The position numbers and the translations under genes are program-made. A stretch of 41,688 nucleotides of DNA from contig JAYYDJ010000056.1 in the NCBI GenBank assembly GCA_036160955.1, forward strand, positions 1 through 41,688, in the 5' to 3' direction. How positions within the stretch are numbered: position 1 is the stretch's first letter; each line of letters begins with the position of its first letter. Under the pieces are notes generated by a model. It ran no database searches. It was not told the origin of the DNA and was given only the letters and a program-made list of their open reading frames with translations. This stretch comes from GCA-2699365 sp036160955. Lineage in GTDB: Bacteria > Verrucomicrobiota > Verrucomicrobiia > Opitutales > Coraliomargaritaceae. Positions 16,817 to 23,971 of the stretch are shown one piece after another.

Positions 16817-18444
16817 TGTGTTTACTGTGGCGAACGTTTAGTAAAAAAATCAATGTATGGTCAGTAGGCGCGCTCTTCGGTTCGCTGTTATTACTCGCGC
16901 CGTTTATTGCAGTTTTTGCTGGAATTTTACAGGATAATGCGGAGTGGACCCACATTGCGCAGACTGTACTGCCCCAGTATTTAATAAACACATTAATCTT
17001 AATTTTTGGTGTCAGTTTACTAAGCCTAGTTTTTGCAGTCCCTACTGCGTGGCTGGTCGCTAATTATCAGTTTCCACTTAGAAATTTACTAAATTGGGCA
17101 CTGGTTCTGCCGCTAGCTGTGCCAACCTTTGCCGCTGCATTTGTCTATTATGACTTACTAGACTGGTTGATACCCTTACTCCTATTTATTCGAGAACATG
17201 CAGGTTTGGAGGCTTCATTACTTGCCGAGTCAATCCTGCGCTACGGAGTACTTATTGTTCTTCTAAGCAGCGTCCTTTACCCGTACGTGTTTATAAGTTT
17301 AAGGACAGCGTTCTCTCGGGATCAGCGAGTTTACTCGGAGGCCGCCCAGATGCTCTGCCGTTCGCCAAGAGAAATATTTTGGGGCATATCGCTGCCGCTT
17401 GCTCGTCCGATGCTAGTTGGTGGACAGAGCTTGGTGATCATGGAAGTGATTAATGATTATGGCGCAGTAAACTTTTTCGGTGTGCCAACTCTTACAGAGG
17501 GCATTTTTCGTACTTGGTTTGGCTTAGAAGATCGTAGCTCTGGATTACTATTAGCTATTATTATGCTTATAATGGTATACCAATTATTGGCTTTCGAATT
17601 TTGGCTGCGTAAGCGCCGCCGCTTCACTGAAGGCTCTCAAGTAAATTCACCGAAGCAATTGCTCACACTCAGTACGAGGACTGGGTGGTACGCCACCTTA
17701 CTCTGTACCATTCCATTATTAGTCGGATTTGTTTTTCCAGTTTTTAGATTTATCTACTGGGCAAGTCTATCAGCAGCGTCGTATCAACCCGCTGAGTTTT
17801 TCACCCAAGCATTTTCTAGTTTTTCGCTTGCTTTATGCGCTTCAATTTCGATCTGCCTAATGGCGCTTTTTTTAGCGTACAATATGGAGCTGCACAAAAA
17901 TAAAAGTATACAAAAACTAATACGTGTATCGACTTTGGGCTATGCAGTGCCCAGTGTAGTTACTGGGGTCGGTGTCATTGTACTTTTTGGAGCAATGGAT
18001 CGAATGGATGCTTGGTGTGGATATTCGCTGCCATTTATTCTCAGCGGCAGTCTCTTAGCTATTGGATTTGCCTACTTTGCACGGTTCTTCTCTGTCGCTT
18101 ACCAGCCACTACACGCAAGTATGCAAAGCGTTTGTAAATCTTTCAACGAAGTCTCCTCTTTATTAGGTCGTAGCAAATGGGACGGCTTAAGAATGATCTA
18201 TTGGCCCCTTCTTAAAGTTCACTTGCTCGCATGCGCAGCGCTGGTCTTCATTGACATAACCAAGGAATTGCCACTTACGCTTATTCTAAAGCCAAGCGGA
18301 TTTGAAACTTTAGCAACTTATGCTTATGGTTTTGCAAAAGAAGGGTATATCTATGATTGCGCTTTGCCCGCGCTTTTAATTATAGGATTAGGCGTAGTTG
18401 GGTTATTTTTTATTAATAAATGGATTGAAGAGTCCTTCACTTAA
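16816..18444 (+). CDS. Ferric-iron ABC transporter, fused double permease
   Basis: A 542-residue permease with two consecutive BPD_transp_1 domains (about 55-265 and 340-540), as in FbpB/SfuB/FutB. There are about 12 hydrophobic segments. Each half has an EAA-type loop that contacts the ATPase (SEAAQMLCRSPREIFWGISLPLA in the first, NEVSSLLGRSKWDGLRMIYWPLL in the second). The ATG at 16816 overlaps the binding-protein stop by one base; an upstream GTG at 16807 is less likely. One base separates its stop from the ATPase start. Confidence 0.92.
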   Translation: MCLLWRTFSKKINVWSVGALFGSLLLLAPFIAVFAGILQDNAEWTHIAQTVLPQYLINTLILIFGVSLLSLVFAVPTAWLVANYQFPLRNLLNWALVLPLAVPTFAAAFVYYDLLDWLIPLLLFIREHAGLEASLLAESILRYGVLIVLLSSVLYPYVFISLRTAFSRDQRVYSEAAQMLCRSPREIFWGISLPLARPMLVGGQSLVIMEVINDYGAVNFFGVPTLTEGIFRTWFGLEDRSSGLLLAIIMLIMVYQLLAFEFWLRKRRRFTEGSQVNSPKQLLTLSTRTGWYATLLCTIPLLVGFVFPVFRFIYWASLSAASYQPAEFFTQAFSSFSLALCASISICLMALFLAYNMELHKNKSIQKLIRVSTLGYAVPSVVTGVGVIVLFGAMDRMDAWCGYSLPFILSGSLLAIGFAYFARFFSVAYQPLHASMQSVCKSFNEVSSLLGRSKWDGLRMIYWPLLKVHLLACAALVFIDITKELPLTLILKPSGFETLATYAYGFAKEGYIYDCALPALLIIGLGVVGLFFINKWIEESFT

Positions 18445-18445
18445 A

Positions 18446-19177
18446 ATGTTTAAAGTAGAAAATATTTCTAAGCGATATGCGAACGCTGAACTGTCTGCTG
18501 TTAGGCAAGTTAGCTTTGAAGTGGGCCCCGGGCAACTGCTTTCATTGTTGGGCGAGAGCGGAAGTGGCAAGACAACACTCCTGCGACTCATTGCAGGTCT
18601 CGAGAAGCCAGACTGTGGTAGCATTACTAGCAATGGGGTGTGTCTTGTGGGACAAGGCAGTTGGGTAGAACCGGAAAAGCGGAATGTAGGCTTGGTCTTT
18701 CAAGGTGGTGCGCTATTTCCGCATATGACAGTTGCAAAGAACGTTGCATATGGCCTTAAGGATAAGGCTAAGGGCGAAGTTGAGGCAATTGTAACAGAAC
18801 ATTTGGAGTTGGTAAAATTATGCGATAAAGCAAGCCGTTATCCTCATGAAATTTCTGCAGGAGAGCGCCAGAGAATTGCCCTGATCCGAGCAATCGTACA
18901 AAAACCTGATATTATTTTATTAGATGAACCCTATAGCAACCTCGACACGGGCTTAACGATTGAACTGCGTGATCAGGTTAAAGCCATCTTATTAGCGAAA
19001 GGTATGACTGGAATATTGGTGACTCATGACCCGACGGACGCGCAGCATTTTGCGGACAAGATCGCGATTTTACGTAATGGTAAGCTGCTTCAATTTGGCT
19101 ATCAGAAAGAGGTCTCTGAGTTCCCTAATTGTTCCTATTGCTCGATGCTCATCAATGGTATTAGAGAGGGACTTTAA
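18446..19177 (+). CDS. Ferric-iron ABC transporter, ATP-binding protein (short form)
   Basis: A 243-residue ABC ATPase that powers iron import. Walker A is GESGSGKTT, the Q loop is VFQGG, the signature is ISAGERQR, Walker B is IILLDEPYSNLD and the switch His is in VTHDPTDA. The start is the ATG at 18446, one base after the permease stop. FbpC proteins are usually about 350 residues with a C-terminal TOBE domain; here the TOBE domain is absent and the protein ends shortly after the nucleotide-binding domain. Confidence 0.92.
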   Translation: MFKVENISKRYANAELSAVRQVSFEVGPGQLLSLLGESGSGKTTLLRLIAGLEKPDCGSITSNGVCLVGQGSWVEPEKRNVGLVFQGGALFPHMTVAKNVAYGLKDKAKGEVEAIVTEHLELVKLCDKASRYPHEISAGERQRIALIRAIVQKPDIILLDEPYSNLDTGLTIELRDQVKAILLAKGMTGILVTHDPTDAQHFADKIAILRNGKLLQFGYQKEVSEFPNCSYCSMLINGIREGL

Positions 19178-19212
19178 GTAAGCAAGTTCGATTGTTAACT
19201 GTATGTACAATA

Positions 19213-19243
19213 AGGCACCTGAGGGACAATCCCTCAGGTGCCT
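19213..19243. terminator. Strong hairpin between the iron ABC operon and the AraC gene
   Basis: A perfect 14-bp stem (left arm 19213-19226, right arm 19230-19243) with the 3-nt loop CAA lies 35 nt after the ATPase stop. There is no T run on either side, so it may act as a transcript-end protector, a processing signal, or a U-less bidirectional terminator between convergent genes. Confidence 0.6.
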
Positions 19244-19290
19244 ACGTTGAACACACTTATGTAAAATCATTAGCTGATGGGCCTTTGCAA

Positions 19291-19314
19291 GTAAACACTC
19301 GCACAAGTGTTTAC
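19291..19314. repeat. Second hairpin, 9-bp inverted repeat
   Basis: GTAAACACT (19291-19299) and AGTGTTTAC (19306-19314) pair perfectly around the loop cgcaca. It can be extended by TGC/GCA across a mismatch. No T run follows. Confidence 0.6.
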
Positions 19315-19316
19315 CG

Positions 19317-19396
19317 CAGATTGACTTTACTCCTACTAAAATATCAATTCGAAGCTGTAATTTCTACTCAATAGCGGAGTAAAAATAACCAATCTG
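19317..19396. repeat. Long interrupted inverted repeat; its right arm is copy 2 of the 22-bp motif
   Basis: CAGATTG (19317-19323) pairs with CAATCTG (19390-19396), and TTTACTCC (19326-19333) pairs with GGAGTAAA (19376-19383), giving 15 bp with an internal loop of 2 against 6 nt. The right arm, 19375-19396, is the second copy of the motif found at 15708-15729. It ends 13 nt after the AraC stop codon. Confidence 0.5.
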
Positions 19397-19409
19397 GGGA
19401 GGACTAGTT

Positions 19410-20417
19410 TTAGCTTACATTATCAAGACTGCTTTTTTGCTGCATGCGGTAGAGGCACTGATAAGCTTTTGGGAGTAATTTGTGCCGGTCTTTAAAGGCT
19501 TTAGCAAAATGGCTCGCATTTGAATAACTGACTTCGTTTGCCACCTGTATGACGCTTAACCGGTCTTCGCGAAGCAGTTCTGCGGCGTAATCCATTCGTA
19601 CTTCCCGCAGATAACTGAAAGTGGTTTTACCATGAATATACTTAAATGCTGATTTTAGTTTGTGCTCATTGATTCCTCCAATTCGGCACAAATCATCCAT
19701 TGTGAATTCTTTACTTGGATCTTGTTCCATAGCATTGGTGATGCTCTTTATAGCTTCTCTATCATTCGCATTTATTCCTGCTATGGAAGCATGGTTTACA
19801 TCTTTAGACTGGCTTAGTATTTCAGCAATCCAAGTCAGTGCGTTAGATTCCAGTTGTAAGCGATCCTTAATACTGCCGGAGCTTGATTTAGCAATTAATT
19901 GCGAACACGCAAGAGCTGTCGATTTCATCATTCCACTAGAAACGACATCGAGCATCTTTGTTTTTTCTTGATTGATGAATTCATCTAGACCTTTTAGTCC
20001 ATGATCTTCTTCAAGCGCGCTGAGAGTTTTGGCGAATTGCCCAGAGCATATAAATATTTCCAAGGAGACCCCTTTGCTGGAAGTCCTATCTAAGTGCAGT
20101 TCGTTGGAGCTTAATTGATACCATTGTCCACTTTCTAGTTTCTCAACGTTGTCTGTATCATAGTGTAATTTAGCCCAACCGAAAGTTACAAAACCAAGCA
20201 CTAGCATGCGTTCTCCGAGCTCGATTCGTACCGGCAAGGGACCGTCTATTTTGAGGTTTAGGCTTAAGTGATCAAGCCCACTCTTAAGTGGGATCCTCCT
20301 AGCATCAAGCTGCACCGAATCTTCCTGCCATTGGAGCGCCTGAGGCTTATGAAATGGACATCTCATGTCCATTTCTGCAGTCGAATGAATTTGGATGCCT
20401 GTTTTGGTACGTTTCAA
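19410..20417 (-). CDS. AraC family transcriptional regulator, PchR-like
   Basis: A 335-residue regulator. The C-terminal 100 residues hold two helix-turn-helix motifs of the AraC/XylS type (FTMDDLCRIGGINEHKLKSAF and VIQVANEVSYSNASHFAKAFK). The N-terminal 230 residues form a sensor domain like that of PchR-type regulators of siderophore receptors. Its position beside a TonB siderophore receptor and iron ABC operon suggests it senses the ferric chelate and activates these genes, which is inference. It is convergent with the ABC operon and has its own 165-base upstream region. A start at an inner Met (MDMRCPFHKP, about residue 16) is also possible. Confidence 0.88.
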   Translation of the reverse strand: MKRTKTGIQIHSTAEMDMRCPFHKPQALQWQEDSVQLDARRIPLKSGLDHLSLNLKIDGPLPVRIELGERMLVLGFVTFGWAKLHYDTDNVEKLESGQWYQLSSNELHLDRTSSKGVSLEIFICSGQFAKTLSALEEDHGLKGLDEFINQEKTKMLDVVSSGMMKSTALACSQLIAKSSSGSIKDRLQLESNALTWIAEILSQSKDVNHASIAGINANDREAIKSITNAMEQDPSKEFTMDDLCRIGGINEHKLKSAFKYIHGKTTFSYLREVRMDYAAELLREDRLSVIQVANEVSYSNASHFAKAFKDRHKLLPKAYQCLYRMQQKSSLDNVS

Positions 20418-20539
20418 AATCAGATTATTTATTGAGACTGAGTATCAATATATATCTAAAGCAAGCTAAATAGAAAGATTAAATCGAACGAAAGTTAAAA
20501 GGTGTAGTTGTATGCAAAAAGTTTTTAGTAAGTAGTTAG

Positions 20540-20578
20540 CGGATAATCTGTTTAATACTTTTGTATCTTTGTTATCCG
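20540..20578. promoter_or_regulatory. Inverted repeat just before the ndh start codon
   Basis: CGGATAA (20540-20546) and TTATCCG (20572-20578) are perfect inverted copies 25 nt apart, ending 4 nt before the ATG. It could be an operator or a leader stem affecting the start site. Confidence 0.35.
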
Positions 20579-20582
20579 ATTT

Positions 20583-21908
20583 ATGATTCCTTTAATTAAC
20601 AGTAATCACTCCTCCAGTAAAAAAACTCATATCCCCCATGTGGTTATATTAGGAGGTGGGTTTGCTGGTTTAGCTGCGGGCAAGGCGCTGGCTAAGTACC
20701 CAGTAAAGATCACTTTAGTAGATAAAGAAAATCATCACCTTTTTCAACCATTGCTCTATCAAGTGGCCACGGCTGGTCTTTCTGCTGCCGACATAGCGCA
20801 GCCACTGCGGCATATTTTCTGTGGCCAGCCCAATTTAACTACACTCATGGATGAAGTGGTTGATTTTGATTTGGATGCTTCAAAAGTCCATTTACGTACG
20901 CAGAAACTCCATTACGATTACATGGTGATCGCGCTTGGTGTGACCACTGGATATTTCGGTAATCACCAGTGGGCTCGCTTTGCGCCAGGGCTAAAAACCC
21001 TTGATGAGGCAACCGAACTGCGCCGAAGAGTGCTTTTAGCTTTTGAGCGTGCAGAATTGGCTAATGATCCAGATGAAGCTTCCTTGTGGCTAACTTTTGT
21101 TGTTGTCGGCGGTGGCCCAACAGGTGTCGAGTTAGCGGGTGCAATTGCTGAGCTTGCTCATCATGTTATGGCAAAAGACTTCCGACATATTGACTCGACT
21201 AAGGCAAAAGTACATTTAATCGAGGCGGGTCCTCTATTATTAAATGCGTTTCCTGAAGGGCAGTCGAAATACGCACACGAGCGCTTAAAGCACATGGGCG
21301 TGGAAGTTCACTTAAACGAGCCGGTTACTAATGTCACTACAGATAAAGTTACTCTTTCGCAATCATCAATCTATTCAGGAACAATACTTTGGGCTGCTGG
21401 GGTGGAGGCAAATTCTGTTGCTAGTAAACTTGGGCAGGTTCCTCGGGATCGCGCAGGTCGCTTGGAGGTGGGAGCAGATTTAATGCTGCCAAATTTTAAA
21501 AATGTTTTTATAGCTGGAGACCTAGCTCGATTGTCTGACTTCAAGGGAAAGCCAGTGCCCTGTCTAGCCCCAGCAGCTACGCAGATGGGTCGACATGCTG
21601 CGAAACAAATAGTTCAACACATAGCTGGTAAACCTGGACGACCTTTTGTCTATTTTGATAAGGGTAATATGGCAACCATAGGGCGTAGCAGCGCCGTAGC
21701 TAATTATCGTAAAATTTCAATTAATGGTTACTTCGCTTGGGTTGCATGGCTCGGCGTGCACCTCGTCTTTCTTATGGGTATGCGTAATCGTATTAGCGTT
21801 TTTCTTAATTGGGTTTGGTCCTACTTCGCTTGGCGCCAAGGCGCTCGTGTAATAACCAAGAAATTACCTGGAAGAAGCGATGAATCAAAGGTCACTAGCT
21901 CGGCTTAA
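20583..21908 (+). CDS. ndh: Type II NADH dehydrogenase (NDH-2)
   Basis: A 441-residue single-subunit NADH:quinone oxidoreductase that passes electrons to quinone without pumping protons. The FAD-binding motif is VVILGGGFAGLAAGKAL (about 20-36) and the NAD-binding motif is VVVGGGPTGVELAGAI (about 175-190). A second flavin motif is NVFIAGDLA. The family signature for quinone binding, LAPAATQMGRHAAKQI, is present. The C-terminal part (about 385-425, WVAWLGVHLVFLMGMRNR...) is amphipathic and anchors the enzyme to the inner membrane. The stop overlaps the rsmD stop by 4 nt. Confidence 0.93.
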   Translation: MIPLINSNHSSSKKTHIPHVVILGGGFAGLAAGKALAKYPVKITLVDKENHHLFQPLLYQVATAGLSAADIAQPLRHIFCGQPNLTTLMDEVVDFDLDASKVHLRTQKLHYDYMVIALGVTTGYFGNHQWARFAPGLKTLDEATELRRRVLLAFERAELANDPDEASLWLTFVVVGGGPTGVELAGAIAELAHHVMAKDFRHIDSTKAKVHLIEAGPLLLNAFPEGQSKYAHERLKHMGVEVHLNEPVTNVTTDKVTLSQSSIYSGTILWAAGVEANSVASKLGQVPRDRAGRLEVGADLMLPNFKNVFIAGDLARLSDFKGKPVPCLAPAATQMGRHAAKQIVQHIAGKPGRPFVYFDKGNMATIGRSSAVANYRKISINGYFAWVAWLGVHLVFLMGMRNRISVFLNWVWSYFAWRQGARVITKKLPGRSDESKVTSSA

Positions 21909-22468
21909 AAAGTTGGGCATAAGATAACCACGTTTGGTTTGCCCTTGCCTGGTTTGCCTATCCGGCGGATAGGCTCCCAGCCCTCAATTTGAAGTTCTAA
22001 ATCAGCCGGAACCTCTAGAATCACACGTTTTGTTTTTACACTATAATTATTAATTACAGTAGTAAATATTCGGCCAATATTGCTAGCTATATTGGAGTAG
22101 GGAGGGTCAATAAAGAGCAAGTCGTACTTTTGCAGTTTTGCTTCGCTTCTATATACATCCTGCGCGACAATTCTGGTCACTTCTTTTTTTAAGTCACAAG
22201 AGCGAGTAACCGCCGCAGTATTTATTTCTAGGCATTTGATCGCGGCACGATTATTTTCTACAAAGCATACTCCAGCTGCGCCTCGACTTAATGCCTCCAG
22301 GCCATAACTTCCAGTCCCTGCAAAGAGGTCAAGGACCTGGCTGTTTTGTACGCTTGCTCCAAGGCTTGAGAAGACAGCTTCACGCATACGATCTGTCGCC
22401 GGCCGCGTGATTTTCTTATTCGGCACTTTGAGCTTTATACCACGTGCGCGCCCTCCAGTGATACGCAT
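21905..22468 (-). CDS. rsmD: 16S rRNA (guanine-966-N2)-methyltransferase RsmD
   Basis: A 187-residue class I SAM methyltransferase that modifies G966 of 16S rRNA. It opens with MRITGGRARGIKLKVP, the usual RsmD start, then shows RPATDRMREAVFSSL, the SAM-binding DLFAGTGSYGLEALSRGA and the catalytic LLFIDPPYS. Length is typical. It lies 52 nt downstream of kdsA on the same strand, so kdsA-rsmD may be one transcript. Confidence 0.93.
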   Translation of the reverse strand: MRITGGRARGIKLKVPNKKITRPATDRMREAVFSSLGASVQNSQVLDLFAGTGSYGLEALSRGAAGVCFVENNRAAIKCLEINTAAVTRSCDLKKEVTRIVAQDVYRSEAKLQKYDLLFIDPPYSNIASNIGRIFTTVINNYSVKTKRVILEVPADLELQIEGWEPIRRIGKPGKGKPNVVILCPTF

Positions 22469-22520
22469 AATTATTAAGCTATTTTTGAGTTGATTGTATA
22501 AAAACGTACGAGGCGCTTAT

Positions 22521-23312
22521 TTATCGTACTGCGTGCCAGACCTTTAGCAGGCTTTCAACAAGCTTGGGGATTTCAGAAACTGGAACCTGACTAGCAGCAT
22601 CTGAAATGGCACTGCTTGGCTCTGGGTGCGTTTCTATAAAAACTCCATTTGCGCCTGCTGCAATTGCTGCACGCGCTATAGCGGGTACATGCTCGGGCTC
22701 ACCGCCACTTTTTCCGTTTGCAGCACCAGGAAGTTGGACACTATGAGTTGCATCGATAAGAGTTGGGTGACCATTTGCATGCATCGTGTTAAAACTGCGC
22801 ATATCAACAACTAGATTTTGATACCCAAAAGTACTGCCACGCTCAGTCTGCCATATCTCTTGCGCACCAGAATCTTCAAGCTTTTGTACAACAAATTGCA
22901 TTTCTTGAGGAGACAGAAATTGCCCCTTTTTGACATTGATCGCACAGCCTGTAGCGGCAGCAGCTACAAGTAGGTCCGTCTGCCGACATAGAAAAGCGGG
23001 AATTTGCAGAGCGTCCACAACTGTTTCAAGCGCCGCGCATTGATCGGGCAAATGAATGTCTGTAATTGTGCGTAAGCCGTATTCTTCTTGAATGGCTTTA
23101 AAGATTTCCAGGCCTGCTTCGATACCAGCTCCCCGCTCACTTTTGCTCGATGTGCGGTTAGCCTTATCAAAGGACCCTTTAAATAAAATAGTCAAATCGG
23201 AGTGCTTTGCCTCCAATTGCTTTAGCGTGTCTGCGACTGTTCGGCAGATGTCTAGGCTTTCAAGTGAACACGGCCCGGCAAGCAATAATAGTTTATCTGG
23301 ATCATAAATCAT
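22521..23312 (-). CDS. kdsA: 3-deoxy-8-phosphooctulonate synthase (KDO-8-P synthase)
   Basis: A 263-residue enzyme making KDO-8-phosphate from phosphoenolpyruvate and arabinose-5-phosphate, the first committed step to KDO in LPS. Motifs are LLAGPCSLES, FKGSFDKANRTS, TDIHLPDQC, NVKKGQFLSP, TERGSTFGYQNLVVDM, DATHSVQLPG and FIETHPEP. The Cys in GPCSLES (residue 15) is at the position that separates metal-dependent enzymes (Cys, as in Aquifex) from metal-independent ones (Asn, as in E. coli), so this one is predicted to need a metal. It shows that the host has a KDO-containing outer membrane. Confidence 0.96.
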   Translation of the reverse strand: MIYDPDKLLLLAGPCSLESLDICRTVADTLKQLEAKHSDLTILFKGSFDKANRTSSKSERGAGIEAGLEIFKAIQEEYGLRTITDIHLPDQCAALETVVDALQIPAFLCRQTDLLVAAAATGCAINVKKGQFLSPQEMQFVVQKLEDSGAQEIWQTERGSTFGYQNLVVDMRSFNTMHANGHPTLIDATHSVQLPGAANGKSGGEPEHVPAIARAAIAAGANGVFIETHPEPSSAISDAASQVPVSEIPKLVESLLKVWHAVR

Positions 23313-23414
23313 ATATTTATATTGTAGAGTTTAAGATGGAACGCCAAGCTACAAAGCATAGGATCTTAACTAAAAAAACTTTTGCATCTCCCTTTGTTTT
23401 GATAAAGCAAGATA

Positions 23415-23933
23415 ATGTTAATTCATTTAATTCGCGTCGCATATGGTCTACTTTTTGCGATGGCTTATTGCTCAGCTGGTGATAACGAACAGCTATTACC
23501 TTATTTAAGGCAATTGGAAGGACGCTGGATAGGTCATTATTTGATCCATACTTCGATTAACGAGTACAAAGAAGAGTTCACAGTCGAACAGCAGTACTGG
23601 ATGCAAGATGGGGAGCTGCTAGGAGTGTTCGCTGCCAAGCGCTCTACTGGACTAGAAAGTGCTAGCTCGAGAACGTTTATTCAAGACGACAGACTTATTT
23701 TAATAGTTAGTCGGTCAACTGGAGAGCAAACGTATATTGGAGTGTTGGCAGATGGGTGGTTGATTTGGCTGCCCGAAGATGTTGAGCGCGCTAATGATTA
23801 CCAGATTCGAGAGAAAATTGTGCGCCACGCGGGTGGATTTCAGCTTATCTCGGAGAGCTTTGAGACATATGAGACCAAAAATGGACCCGCAAAAATACGA
23901 ATAAGTGGATCCTTACTTTGGTATTCCGATTAG
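23415..23933 (+). CDS. Secreted hypothetical protein, lipocalin-like beta barrel suspected
   Basis: A 172-residue protein not recognised with confidence. A signal peptide (about 1-22, ending near YCSAG) is followed by LEGRWIGHYLI and a run of alternating beta strands (QQYWMQDGELLGVFAA, DRLILIVSRS, GVLADGWLIWLP, KIRISGSLLWYSD), like DUF1579- or lipocalin-type small barrels that bind ligands. No catalytic motif is seen. It is divergent from kdsA (102 nt) and convergent with the sulfatase (38 nt). Confidence 0.6.
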   Translation: MLIHLIRVAYGLLFAMAYCSAGDNEQLLPYLRQLEGRWIGHYLIHTSINEYKEEFTVEQQYWMQDGELLGVFAAKRSTGLESASSRTFIQDDRLILIVSRSTGEQTYIGVLADGWLIWLPEDVERANDYQIREKIVRHAGGFQLISESFETYETKNGPAKIRISGSLLWYSD

Positions 23934-23971
23934 AAAGTTATATTTATCAGTGTTGTACACAATTATGCAGA

